A stretch of DNA of 42,684 nucleotides from an uncultured Ignavibacteria bacterium (GTDB taxonomy: Bacteria; Bacteroidota; Ignavibacteria; Tepidaquicellales; Tepidaquicellaceae): contig CALMST010000027.1 in the NCBI GenBank assembly GCA_937872315.1, forward strand, positions 1 through 42,684, read 5' to 3'. This document shows, one piece after another, positions 26,731-35,708 of this stretch. Below the pieces are notes generated by a model. It worked only from the letters and a program-made list of their open reading frames with translations. It did no database searches and had not been told where the DNA came from. The stretch's first letter is position 1. The number at the start of each line of letters is the position of its first letter. A program made the translations under genes and the position numbers.

Positions 26731-27219
26731 TTACTCCGCTTTGATTTGACTTTTCAGTTTATCAAACTTCTTCTTTCCGATACCGCTGATATTCATCAGG
26801 TCTTCTGCGCGTTTAAATTTTTTATTCCGCTCTCTGTATGAAATTATCTTATCTGCAATAGACTCGCCTATTCCCGGAAGGTCTATAAGATCTGATCTGG
26901 TGGCTGTGTTAATGTTTAAAAGTCCTTCTGAACGAATATCAGCGTTTTCATTTGATTCAATACCGGTTTTTACAGAATCGTTTGATACACTTTTATCCTG
27001 ATTAACTTTATTTACCGACAAAGATTTAAAAACGGAATCTTCAGAAGTATAATCAAATCTGACAGATGGACTGTTTAAAACCTGTTTATAAAACTTTATG
27101 GAAAATCCTGTGACAAGAACTGTTATAACAAATAATATAACCCTGGTCTCATTCTTTGTAAAAGAAATATTCTTCATTAATCTATTCATCGTCTGTCCGG
27201 CTCCTTTTAATTCACTCAA
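26731..27219 (-). CDS. ComEA-type helix-hairpin-helix protein
   Basis: A 162-residue membrane-anchored DNA-binding protein. One transmembrane helix (about residues 27-43, RVILFVITVLVTGFSIKF) is followed by a long polar linker and then a double helix-hairpin-helix domain: LLNINTATRSDLIDLPGIG, then ADKIISYRERNKKFKRAEDL and MNISGIGKKKFDKLK. This is the ComEA layout, in which the HhH part binds incoming DNA in the periplasm during transformation. The first ATG (27219) and an ATG ten codons later (27189) are both possible starts. It is directly upstream of the PilM-like gene. Confidence 0.8.
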   Translation of the reverse strand: MSELKGAGQTMNRLMKNISFTKNETRVILFVITVLVTGFSIKFYKQVLNSPSVRFDYTSEDSVFKSLSVNKVNQDKSVSNDSVKTGIESNENADIRSEGLLNINTATRSDLIDLPGIGESIADKIISYRERNKKFKRAEDLMNISGIGKKKFDKLKSQIKAE

Positions 27220-27394
27220 AAATACCAGTTCAAAAATAACTATTATAAAATTATAAAAAAACTAATGTCTGAGGAATAAATTATAGCTTTGAGGTTACGG
27301 GACGAAATATTTAATCCGCAATTCGATTCGGTTTCAGCGTGAACAGATCTGAATTGGAATAGAAATTTATTGTATATAAGAAAACTGAAATGTT

Positions 27395-28045
27395 TTACTT
27401 CACAACCGATAGAGTAAACCCGTCACCTATGGTCATAAGTATGGATTCCGTTCTCCCATCTTTTGAGATAAGATCATTTGTATGCTGAATGGCTTTCAGG
27501 TCTGCGTCATCTCCGGCATCCTCCACGACTCTTCCGGACTTGAGCATATTGTCGAGAATGATGACTGTACCTTTGTGAGACAGGTTTATTGCATTTTCAT
27601 AATAATCCGGGTAAGAGGTTTTATCCGCATCTATGAAAATGAGATCGAATTTTTTATTCTCTGAAACGAGTTTTTTCATTGCATCCAGAGCAGGCATATT
27701 CATGATCTCAACTTTATCTTTCAGTCCGGCTTTCTCAAAATATTTAGCGGCAAAATCCGCGTGCTTTTTTTCAAGCTCGACTGTAACAAGTTTACCGCCT
27801 TCGTTCAGTCCCCTTGCAATGTGAATTCCACTGAATCCTGTCAGAGTGCCTATCTCAAGCACATTCGAAGCATTGATCATTTTTGCAGTGAGATACATAA
27901 ACTTTGCCTGATCTCTTGAGATCTGAATCAGCGGGATCTCAAGCTTTTCAGTCTCAGCTATCAGTTCTGTCAGGAGAGTCTCGTCCGGTGCGAATCTGTC
28001 AACAATGTAATTGTAGATCTGTTCGGTTAAGGTTACTGATTTCAT
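27395..28045 (-). CDS. SAM-dependent O-methyltransferase
   Basis: A 216-residue class I methyltransferase of the caffeoyl-CoA O-methyltransferase family (Methyltransf_3). NVLEIGTLTGFSGIHIARGL is the S-adenosylmethionine loop, KLVTVELEKKHADFAAKYFEK follows, and FIDADKTSYPDYYENAINL carries the metal-binding Asp residues and the conserved Lys. The start MKSVTLTEQIYNYIVDRF at 28045 is the usual one; an in-frame ATG at 28123 would add 26 atypical residues. Substrate is unknown. It stands apart from its neighbours by about 150 bases on either side. Confidence 0.88.
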   Translation of the reverse strand: MKSVTLTEQIYNYIVDRFAPDETLLTELIAETEKLEIPLIQISRDQAKFMYLTAKMINASNVLEIGTLTGFSGIHIARGLNEGGKLVTVELEKKHADFAAKYFEKAGLKDKVEIMNMPALDAMKKLVSENKKFDLIFIDADKTSYPDYYENAINLSHKGTVIILDNMLKSGRVVEDAGDDADLKAIQHTNDLISKDGRTESILMTIGDGFTLSVVK

Positions 28046-28274
28046 TTTTTTATGCTTTAAAGTCTTATAAGTTAAGAAATGCAGGTTTTCTAAACCCTTT
28101 CCCCTGATGCCTATCTTAAACAAATGGAAACATGAATCATTTGAAAAATTATTACCTCTCTGTCTGAAACATTCCTATTTATAAAAAATTGGAAAACATT
28201 AACAGGATCAAAACATTCAGAAATTCATTTATATTGATCATACATGATCATTTCTCAGCGAAAGAGGATCATTT

Positions 28275-29072
28275 TCAGAATTCAGGGTAGAAGATCTTCT
28301 TTATCGAAGTCCCTTTTCCGGTCTGCTGATCAATTTCACAAAGCACGGCAGAGAATCGAAGATCTTCATCTGCAACTTCAAACTTCTGAGGGGTCGAATA
28401 TATGAATCTTTTTATTGAACCTTCTTTTTTCATTCCAATCACAGAGTCATAAGAACCGGTCATACCGACATCGGTAATGTAAGCTGTGCCGCCCGGGAGT
28501 ATTCTGCTGTCTGCAGTCGGAACGTGTGTATGTGTACCGACTACTACAGAAGCTCTGCCGTTTACATACCAGCCGAAAGCGATCTTCTCTGCTGTTGCTT
28601 CGCCGTGAAAATCAACGAACACAATATTAGTATCATATTTTACTTTTTCATAGAACCAGTCAAAAGCCCTGAAAGGGCAGTCTATACTTTTCATGAAAAC
28701 TCTTCCCTGAAGATTAATGACAGCGATCTTCAATTCGGTTCCGGGAATTTTAAATATTCCGTAACCGTGACCATAAGCTCCCCGCGGATAATTCTGAGGT
28801 CTGAGCACATTCGGTGTCTCATTCAGATATTTATGCGCCTGTATTTTGTCCATTGTATGATTTCCTCCAGTAAGGACATCTATGTTCAGATCAAGAAGCT
28901 TCTTTCCGTCTTTTTCGACAATGCCTTTTCCATCGGTGATATTCTCTCCGTTGGCAATTACAAAATCGATCTTATGCTTTGTGACATATGTGGGTAACAG
29001 TGTCTTGGTCAGATTAAAACCGGGTTCTCCTATAATGTCACCTATAAATAATAATTTAATTTTTTCGGGCAA
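28275..29072 (-). CDS. ymdB: YmdB-type metallophosphoesterase
   Basis: A 265-residue phosphoesterase of the TIGR00282 family. FIGDIIGEPG (D12), ANGENITDGKG (E43, N44), GGNHTMDK (N71, H72), FVDFHGEATAEK and VGTHTHVPTADSRILPGGTA are the metal-site motifs in the right order. Members such as Bacillus subtilis YmdB hydrolyse 2',3'-cyclic nucleotides and affect biofilm and motility gene expression. No rny gene is next to it here, though the B. subtilis homologue neighbours it. Confidence 0.9.
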   Translation of the reverse strand: MPEKIKLLFIGDIIGEPGFNLTKTLLPTYVTKHKIDFVIANGENITDGKGIVEKDGKKLLDLNIDVLTGGNHTMDKIQAHKYLNETPNVLRPQNYPRGAYGHGYGIFKIPGTELKIAVINLQGRVFMKSIDCPFRAFDWFYEKVKYDTNIVFVDFHGEATAEKIAFGWYVNGRASVVVGTHTHVPTADSRILPGGTAYITDVGMTGSYDSVIGMKKEGSIKRFIYSTPQKFEVADEDLRFSAVLCEIDQQTGKGTSIKKIFYPEF

Positions 29073-29135
29073 GTATTATACTCTGCTTTCTGATATAAAA
29101 GTTAATGATTATTGTGTTTGTAAATGAAATAAAAA

Positions 29136-29549
29136 TTAAAAATATTCCTGTGTATCAAGACCTTTCCATTCAGCATATTTCTCCAGATCGAATTGTATGG
29201 ATTTGAATATTGAAGCAAACAATACGGCATCATCAGCAAATCCAAACAGCGGAAGCATATCTGGTACCAGGTCGAAAGGATTGACAAAATATATTATGGC
29301 TGCTCCGATTAAAGTTATCGATCTCCAGGGAATATCTGTATAAGCTTTTGTTTTGAAATCTTTGATAAGACTCATTGCAAGTTTTAACTGCCTGAGGAGT
29401 TTTTTGAATTTGTTATCATCCAGACGGGAAGATTTTCTTTTGATCTCTTCTTCATCATTTACAATTAAATCCAGTTTTTTATTATCAATTTTAGAAGAGC
29501 CTTTTTCGACTTCTTCTAAAATTTCTTTGTCTGTTATATTTCTGTTCAT
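29136..29549 (-). CDS. YkvA-like DUF1232 protein
   Basis: A 137-residue protein with a charged N-terminal half and a C-terminal DUF1232 domain: WRSITLIGAAIIYFVNPFDL, then VPDMLPLFGFADDAVLF. The YFxNPFDLxPDxxPxxGxxDD pattern is the family signature and forms a helical hairpin in the membrane. Function is unknown. It lies 63 bases upstream of the YmdB-like gene on the same strand. Confidence 0.82.
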   Translation of the reverse strand: MNRNITDKEILEEVEKGSSKIDNKKLDLIVNDEEEIKRKSSRLDDNKFKKLLRQLKLAMSLIKDFKTKAYTDIPWRSITLIGAAIIYFVNPFDLVPDMLPLFGFADDAVLFASIFKSIQFDLEKYAEWKGLDTQEYF

Positions 29550-30046
29550 ATTACTGCTTTTTTTACAATATATTATTAATAGTTCTGTAATTCAATACTT
29601 ATAAAGTCAATAGAAGAAACTTCCAAGTAAAGTAAATCCGCAGATTCATTGCTGACGATACATTTATTTTATTACCGCCGCAGCAGGTTTTCCAAAAAGC
29701 CTGGCAGTGAAATCCGGATCATGAAAAATGTATATTACAAAATTTTTACAGACCTCAGGGACACCTTCTGATTACTGAATGTAAATTTATATGGTAATTT
29801 TAACAGGTTCCATCGGAGAGAAAGATCCGGAATCTGAAATTTAGGGTTTCGGGTTCGAAAAAGTTCCTGAAGTTGAAATCAACAACTTTTCCCAAATCGA
29901 AAATCCCGATTCCTATATTCATATATTTCACAAATCGAAAAATTTACAATTAGGAAAATCGGAATAATTTATTTATGTTAAGCAGGTTTTGGATATACTT
30001 CATACCCGTTCAATTCATATCATAAAGTAAAAAAACAGCAGCGTTA
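29550..30046. other. Divergent intergenic region without visible gene
   Basis: A 497-base spacer between the minus-strand YkvA-like gene and der. There is a possible stem TTTACA/TGTAAA around 29749-29789 with an inner CTCAG/CTGAT pairing. GGTTCGA near 29853 is not part of a tRNA. I could not recognise a coding remnant on either strand. Promoters for both flanking genes should be here. Confidence 0.45.
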
Positions 30047-31408
30047 ATGGAAAACATAGTAACAATAGTAGGCAGACCTAATGTAGGTAAATCAACGCTT
30101 TTCAACCGGATGGTTGGCGGCCAGACGGCAATAGTTCATGAAACAAGCGGAGTCACCCGAGACCGTAATTACGGAGAAGTGGAATGGCAGAATAAAAAAT
30201 TTTTTCTCATTGATACAGGCGGTTTTGTACCTGATTCTGAAGAACGGTTCGAGCAGGCGATCCGGACTCAGGTGAAAATGGCAATCGAAGAAGCTGATGA
30301 AATTTTATTCGTGGTAGATGCAAAAAACGGTATTCATCCGATCGACAAGGAGATTGGCAATATGCTCAGAAAATATTCAAATAAAAAAAAGATAATACTT
30401 ATTGCTAATAAAGTTGATGTAGTTGAAAAAGAACCGAATGTTCTGGAATTCTATTCACTCGGACTCGGCGAACCGTTTCCTCTCTCGGCTATCAACGGCT
30501 ATAACTCCGGCGATCTGCTTGATGAGATCACAAAAGATTTTAAACCTGCTGATGAAGATAAAGAAGACAACAGGATTAAGTTTGCAATAATTGGAAAGCC
30601 TAATGCGGGGAAGTCTTCCATTGCAAATGCATTGCTTAACGAAGAAAGGAATATAGTCACCGAGATCCCGGGAACGACGAGAGATTCAATAGATTCGACT
30701 CTGAAACATCACGGTGATGAGATCATCCTTATTGACACCGCTGGATTAAGAAGAAAGACAAAGGTGAAGGAATCGCTGGAGTTTTATTCTGCAATCAGGA
30801 CGTACAAAGCCATCGAAAGATGTAATGTGGCTATTCTGGTAATTGATGCATCGGATCTTCTAGAAGAGCTGAGCAAATCATCAGATATCGATCTTGCAAC
30901 ATTCAAACTCGATAATCAGGATGTAAAAATAATCAATGATGTGGTTGAGTTAAAAAAAGGACTCCTCATAGTTATAAACAAATGGGATCTCGTTGAGAAA
31001 GATTCAAACACAGCAAGAAAGGTGGAAAAGAAAATTACCGAGCATCTTAAGAGTTATACTTATCTTAAATTCATTTTTATTTCGGCGCTTACAAAACAGA
31101 GAATTCACAAAGTGATCGATGAGGCAAAGATTATTTTTAATGAGAGAGCGCGAAAGATCAAGACAAGTGAACTCAATGAAGCTCTTCTAAATGAGATAAG
31201 ACTCAAACCGCCTCAGTCACAGAGAGGAAAAGAGATCAAGATCAATTATATAACTCAGCTCAGATCATCTCCTCCTGTATTTGCATTTTTTGCAAATGAT
31301 CCGGACGGGATAGAAAGTAATTACAAACGATTCCTTGAAAAAAAGTTAAGGGAAAAATTCGGATTTACCGGAGTGCCGATCGAACTGGTGTTTAAGAAGA
31401 AAAACTGA
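30047..31408 (+). CDS. der: Ribosome biogenesis GTPase Der (EngA)
   Basis: A 453-residue protein with two tandem G domains and a KH-like C-terminal domain, which assists 50S subunit assembly. The first domain has GRPNVGKSTLFNRM (8-21), DTGGF and NKVDV; the second has GKPNAGKSSIANAL (from about 183), DTAGLRRK and NKWDL. The C-terminal part contains PPVFAFFANDPDGIESNYKR, typical of Der. No insertions or losses are seen. It reads in the same direction as the comM-like gene, with a 99-base gap. Confidence 0.95.
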   Translation: MENIVTIVGRPNVGKSTLFNRMVGGQTAIVHETSGVTRDRNYGEVEWQNKKFFLIDTGGFVPDSEERFEQAIRTQVKMAIEEADEILFVVDAKNGIHPIDKEIGNMLRKYSNKKKIILIANKVDVVEKEPNVLEFYSLGLGEPFPLSAINGYNSGDLLDEITKDFKPADEDKEDNRIKFAIIGKPNAGKSSIANALLNEERNIVTEIPGTTRDSIDSTLKHHGDEIILIDTAGLRRKTKVKESLEFYSAIRTYKAIERCNVAILVIDASDLLEELSKSSDIDLATFKLDNQDVKIINDVVELKKGLLIVINKWDLVEKDSNTARKVEKKITEHLKSYTYLKFIFISALTKQRIHKVIDEAKIIFNERARKIKTSELNEALLNEIRLKPPQSQRGKEIKINYITQLRSSPPVFAFFANDPDGIESNYKRFLEKKLREKFGFTGVPIELVFKKKN

Positions 31409-31455
31409 TCCGGTCAGATTTATTTATTATTTCTGAAAAACAGATTTCGTTCTTT

Positions 31456-31481
31456 ATATACATACGACATATACATACGAT
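31456..31481. repeat. Tandem 13-base direct repeat
   Basis: ATATACATACGAC is followed at once by ATATACATACGAT, between der and the comM-like gene, about 25 bases before the latter's ATG. It could be an operator-like site or chance. Confidence 0.35.
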
Positions 31482-31507
31482 TTTTTGAAAATCAAACACG
31501 ATAAACC

Positions 31508-33034
31508 ATGATAACTGAAGTATTTACGGCTTCAACTTACGGCGTTGATGCATACATAATCAGAGAAGAAACACACATCGAGAAAGGTCTGTTTACTTTT
31601 TCCATAGTCGGACTTCCCGACAGCGCTGTAAAGGAATCAAGAGACAGAGTAGCCGCTGCGATCAAGAATTCCCTGTTCCATTTCCCTTCAAGAAGATATA
31701 CAGTAAATCTCGCTCCGGCAGATGTCCGGAAAGAAGGCTCGGGATTTGATCTTCCGATCGCCATAGGTATTTTATGCGAGACTTCTCAGGCATCTCCGGT
31801 AAAAGTAAAAGACTATATATTTACCGGTGAACTCTCACTCGACGGAAAGCTCCGCCCGGTGTCAGGTGTTTTACCGATTGCTCTTGAAGCAAAGAAGAAT
31901 AATTTCAAAGGAATAATCCTTCCTCTTGATAATGCAAAAGAAGCTGCCATTGTAGAAGAACTCGAAGTAATGCCTTTTGAGACATTGATGGAAGTCATAG
32001 ATTTTTTAAATGATGAGATCTGTCCGCAGCCTTTCAGGGTAGATGTGAAGAAGATGTTTTCGCAGGATCAGAATTACCTCGTGGATTTTGCAGATGTAAA
32101 AGGGCAGGCGGAAGTTAAACGCGCTATGGAAGTTGCCGCAGCAGGTTCACATAACATAATAATGATAGGACTCCCGGGTTCTGGAAAGACAATGCTGGCG
32201 AAAAGATTACCTACGATTTTACCTCCTCTGACACTTGACGAAGCACTTGAAACGACAAAAATTCATTCCATTGCTGGCATACTGCACAACAGTTCGGCAA
32301 TAATCTCGACAAGACCTTTCCGTTCACCGCATCATACCGCAAGCGATGTCTCTCTTGTAGGAGGCGGACCGAATGCAAAACCCGGCGAGATCTCATTTTC
32401 ACATAATGGTGTTTTATTTCTTGATGAGCTTACAGAGTTCAAAAAGAACGTTCTCGAAGTAATGCGGCAGCCGCTTGAAGACAGGATCGTGACCATATCG
32501 CGGTCAAAGATCTCGGTAATGTATCCGTGTAATTTCATGCTCGTAGCTGCTATGAATCCCACTCCTGCCGGTTCACAAAAAGAAGCATCAATGTATTCCG
32601 ATTTTGATGTACAGAAATTCCTTTCAAAAATATCCGGACCTATTTTAGACAGAATAGATCTTCACATTCATGTAAATCCCGTAAAGTATCAGGAGCTATC
32701 GAGTAAATCAGAAACTGAAAGATCCGAAAAAGTAAGGGAAAGAGTCATCAGAGCCCGTAACATTCAGACATTGAGATTCAAAGACAGAGCCGGGGTATAT
32801 TCAAATTCAAATATGTCCAGCAAAGAGATCAAAGAGTATTGTAAAATAGATTCGGACTGTGAGAATCTGATGAAAACTGCTATTACCAGACTCGGACTTT
32901 CGGCAAGAGCTTATGACAGGATACTGAAGGTAAGCCGGACAATTGCTGATCTCTCAGGTGAGGATAAGATTTCGACGGCGCATATCAGTGAAGCGATTCA
33001 GTACAGGAGCCTGGACAGGGCGAGCTGGGTGTGA
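31508..33034 (+). CDS. comM: YifB/ComM family Mg-chelatase-like AAA ATPase
   Basis: A 508-residue AAA+ ATPase. The N-terminal ChlI-like part has FSIVGLPDSAVKESRDRV, typical of YifB, with FDLPIAIGIL. The Walker A is MIGLPGSGKTMLAKRLPTIL (GLPGSGKT at about 221-228). The zinc/Mg-chelatase region includes FRSPHHTASDVSLVGGG and LFLDELTEFKKNVLEVMRQP (Walker B), with sensor NPTPAG. ComM is a hexameric branch-migration helicase for recombination during natural transformation. The usual CPCG cluster of many YifB proteins is not evident here (the segment runs MNPTPAGSQKEASMYSDF). Confidence 0.92.
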   Translation: MITEVFTASTYGVDAYIIREETHIEKGLFTFSIVGLPDSAVKESRDRVAAAIKNSLFHFPSRRYTVNLAPADVRKEGSGFDLPIAIGILCETSQASPVKVKDYIFTGELSLDGKLRPVSGVLPIALEAKKNNFKGIILPLDNAKEAAIVEELEVMPFETLMEVIDFLNDEICPQPFRVDVKKMFSQDQNYLVDFADVKGQAEVKRAMEVAAAGSHNIIMIGLPGSGKTMLAKRLPTILPPLTLDEALETTKIHSIAGILHNSSAIISTRPFRSPHHTASDVSLVGGGPNAKPGEISFSHNGVLFLDELTEFKKNVLEVMRQPLEDRIVTISRSKISVMYPCNFMLVAAMNPTPAGSQKEASMYSDFDVQKFLSKISGPILDRIDLHIHVNPVKYQELSSKSETERSEKVRERVIRARNIQTLRFKDRAGVYSNSNMSSKEIKEYCKIDSDCENLMKTAITRLGLSARAYDRILKVSRTIADLSGEDKISTAHISEAIQYRSLDRASWV

Positions 33035-33185
33035 CTTTGTTTGTACTATGATCTGGTCTGTGATATGGAATGGTTATTATGATGACTGTGGTTTTTAGTT
33101 TGGAATATGATTTTTAATGTAATTTATTTTATTAATTGAATAGATAAAAATTAAGATAAAGGAAGAATATAAATACTGGGATTTT

Positions 33186-33560
33186 ATGTGCAGAATTATT
33201 AAATGCGTTTTTGCAGATCAAAACTATCCTGGTAATGAATTTCAGGAAGTAAATTATCAGCGCGCACGGACTTATGAGTTTTAGCCGGAAGATCCGGGTT
33301 TTAAAAGGAACAGGAAACGGACACATACTGTAAAGAACTCTATAAGCCTTTTGAAAACAGGCGTGCTGATTTTTTTCTGAAAGCTAAACAGATAGTAGAA
33401 CTAAAATCTGTAATTCACTTGGAAGATGTTCATCTTGCGCAGGCGATAAATTATCTTGGAGAGTTTAAACTTGAAGTTGGTTTATTATTAAATTCGGATC
33501 AAAGGAACTTCAATTCAAAAGAGTCATGTTAAATGAAAACCAGTTAAAAATTGCAGCGCA
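33186..33560 (+). pseudogene. GxxExxY (PDDEXK_3) protein, heavily frameshifted
   Basis: A degraded gene of the GxxExxY family, which has a PD-(D/E)XK nuclease-like core. The frame from 33186 reads MCRIIKCVFADQNYPGNEFQ, then EVNYQRARTYEF, then TAG; GNEFQEVNYQ corresponds to the family's GxxExxY motif. The continuation changes frame: PEDPGFKRNRK (a shifted KDPGFKREQE), then CKELYKPFENRRADFFLKA and KQIVELKSVIHLEDVHLAQA with NYLGEFKLEVGLLLN. After that a single missing base shifts FGSKELQFKRVMLNENQ into another frame. At least three or four indels separate the pieces. The RADFF and VELK residues of the nuclease-like core remain. The end near 33560 is approximate. Confidence 0.72.
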
Positions 33561-33672
33561 ACAAATATTTTTTACAGGTAAGTTAAATTACATCAAAGTT
33601 ATCATCTGTCTCTTTCAAAATTTAAAGTTCAGACAATCTTAGTCATAAATATATCCTTTACGGATCAAACTC

Positions 33673-34647
33673 TTACTTAATCAGCAGCATCTCCCGTGTT
33701 TGAATAAACTCTCCCGCTTCAAGCTTATAGAAATAATACCCGCTGCTCAGATTCCCTCCATTAAAATTTATCTCATATGCACCTGCATTCTGATTTTTGT
33801 CTATCAATACCATTACCTCTTTACCGAATCCGTCATAGACGGTAATTTTGACTTTTGAATTTGCCGGAATTTCATATTTGATCTTCGTTACAGGATTAAA
33901 AGGATTGGGATAATTCTGAGATAAAGAATATCCTTTTGCTTCTTCCACAGGGTCATTTATTCCTGTCGGGACATCAATACCGATAGTATAATTACCGTCA
34001 TATCCGCCTGTACCGTTAGGCGTTGCATTCATTACAAGATACTGCGGATTTGAATTGTGAAAGACACCGTCGGCTGCATTGGTGGTAGGATTTGGACCCC
34101 TGCCTATATAAAGAGGAGTTGCATATATTGTATTGTTAAGTGAATCAGGAAAACAAAACTGCGAAGTAACATAAGTAAAAGAATTGAGACGAACCTTAAA
34201 ATGAATATGCGTTGCTCTGCCCGGATACCAGCCAGGATAGACAGTATCAAAAAAAACAGTACCTGATGCATCGGTGATCTGAGTTCCTCTCATGAAAGTC
34301 TGTCCGACAAAAGCATTATATCCCGAATAATCTCCGTTAATATCACAATGCCATACATCGACCAGTACATCAGGGATAGGATTACACTGTGCATCTATCA
34401 CATTGATATTCATTCTCAGAGCCAGTCCCGGTCTTCCTTCCGTAATATCCATTCTTACAAGATTTCCATTCAAATAATACGGACCTTCCGTAGTTGCAGG
34501 AGTAAGCCAGCATCCAGCGGTATCTTCCAGTCCTTCATTTCTAATTGCTTTTGCAGTTTTGTCAATTGCGCTAAAAGTATTTTTAAACGGAAGCAACGCA
34601 GTTAATCCGAAAGCTCCAATACCTTTGATCAGATTTCGTCTTTTCAT
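33673..34647 (-). CDS. Secreted intradiol ring-cleavage dioxygenase with Tat signal and T9SS domain
   Basis: A 324-residue protein of the protocatechuate 3,4-dioxygenase beta-type fold, which cleaves catechol-type rings. The Fe(III) ligands of the family are visible: Tyr in VWHCDINGDYSGY (likely Y107), Y141 in PGWYPGR, and H147 and H149 in THIHFKV. The N-terminus MKRRNLIKGIGAFGLTALLP is a twin-arginine (Tat) signal. After the catalytic part comes YSLSQNYPNPFNPVTKIKYE and a C-terminal beta domain ending in GEFIQTREMLLIK, the type IX secretion sorting domain. The enzyme is thus predicted to be at the cell surface or outside. It lies 52 bases after the Kir channel gene on the same strand. Confidence 0.85.
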   Translation of the reverse strand: MKRRNLIKGIGAFGLTALLPFKNTFSAIDKTAKAIRNEGLEDTAGCWLTPATTEGPYYLNGNLVRMDITEGRPGLALRMNINVIDAQCNPIPDVLVDVWHCDINGDYSGYNAFVGQTFMRGTQITDASGTVFFDTVYPGWYPGRATHIHFKVRLNSFTYVTSQFCFPDSLNNTIYATPLYIGRGPNPTTNAADGVFHNSNPQYLVMNATPNGTGGYDGNYTIGIDVPTGINDPVEEAKGYSLSQNYPNPFNPVTKIKYEIPANSKVKITVYDGFGKEVMVLIDKNQNAGAYEINFNGGNLSSGYYFYKLEAGEFIQTREMLLIK

Positions 34648-34699
34648 AAATAAATAGTTTAAAATTAAATTTTGTGAATCTTTATATCTGAACTATACA

Positions 34700-35695
34700 T
34701 TAAAATTTATTTTCATCTGACAGCATTTTGTTTTCAGGTAACTCAGCATTTGTAAACGAACTTATCTTCTCCAGATCTATAATTGTTTTACCATTTTCCG
34801 GAGCGGCATAAATACTTACAAACTTAGCGCCCCAGATTATTTCATTGAATTTATAAGAAGAACGGGAATGTACAATCTGAGCAAACGTATCGTCAAATCC
34901 TTTTATTAAAATAAAAAATTCGGCATTAGCTTCTATCAGGTCTTTTTCAGTCTTTCCAAACAGAGGACTGTTTTCTGTGATCGGATGATTAATAGTCCAT
35001 GTGGTTGTAAAAAAAGTTATCTTATCATACTCGAGTATTAATTTTTCAAACCTTACTTTACCATCCTTTACATGTGAGATCAGAAGATCCGCCTCCACAT
35101 CTACCATCTGATGATCAGCTCTTTTATTTGCTATTCTGAACTGAAGCCCTGTTATATCTTTAAATGGCGCGATCAATGCATTGTCGCTGTAAATTATTTT
35201 GGCGGCAGGTTTTACAAATCTTCCCATCATAAGACCTGTTGCTACGGCAAGAGAAAGCAATCCTATCAGAGATTCAATTGATGAAATTGTATTGGAATAA
35301 ATTCCTACAGGATTAATTCTGCCGTATCCGACTGTTGTAAATGTCTGAGTGCTGAAAAAGAATTCATTTAAAAATTTATGAAACTCCGTGCTGGCTTCAA
35401 TCCCTTCAAAATTGGATTCTCCGCCAATGTAATATAAAAAGGCAAAAAAAATGTTTACAAGTAAATAACTACTGAAGATCAGTGTCCCGAATTTAACCCA
35501 AGACATTGTGATAAGCCATTGGTAAACACTGAAGGTCTCAAAATAGGAAAGCCCCTTTCTGATAACATTAAAACTTCCGTCCTTATTTATTATTCTGTTA
35601 CTGCCTTCCGGAAAATAACTGCCAAGTCCAAGCTCTGTAACTTCTTTGTCCTTTTTTCTGTCTGAAGCTGTCACATATCCTTTTTTAGATTTCAA
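34700..35695 (-). CDS. Inward-rectifier (KirBac-type) potassium channel
   Basis: A 331-residue K+ channel. The selectivity filter is TFTTVGYGRINPVG (T121-G125, TVGYG), between a first transmembrane helix (about 70-90) and a second (about 139-158). A slide-helix-like segment (FSVYQWLITMSW) precedes the first helix, and a cytoplasmic immunoglobulin-like Kir domain follows (LQFRIANKRADHQMVDVEA, then LISHVKDGKVR and TWTINHPITENSPLFG). This order is that of KirBac channels. It starts 13 bases after the M28 peptidase gene, so co-transcription is likely. Confidence 0.92.
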   Translation of the reverse strand: MKSKKGYVTASDRKKDKEVTELGLGSYFPEGSNRIINKDGSFNVIRKGLSYFETFSVYQWLITMSWVKFGTLIFSSYLLVNIFFAFLYYIGGESNFEGIEASTEFHKFLNEFFFSTQTFTTVGYGRINPVGIYSNTISSIESLIGLLSLAVATGLMMGRFVKPAAKIIYSDNALIAPFKDITGLQFRIANKRADHQMVDVEADLLISHVKDGKVRFEKLILEYDKITFFTTTWTINHPITENSPLFGKTEKDLIEANAEFFILIKGFDDTFAQIVHSRSSYKFNEIIWGAKFVSIYAAPENGKTIIDLEKISSFTNAELPENKMLSDENKF

Positions 35696-35708
35696 TTTGT
35701 GTAATGTT

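Noticed and set aside
28524-28997. 157-residue plus-strand open frame
   Set aside because: It is antisense to the YmdB-type gene, which is clearly the real one.
29835-29870. tRNA-like GGGTTCGAA segment
   Set aside because: No acceptor, D-arm or anticodon stem could be folded around it.
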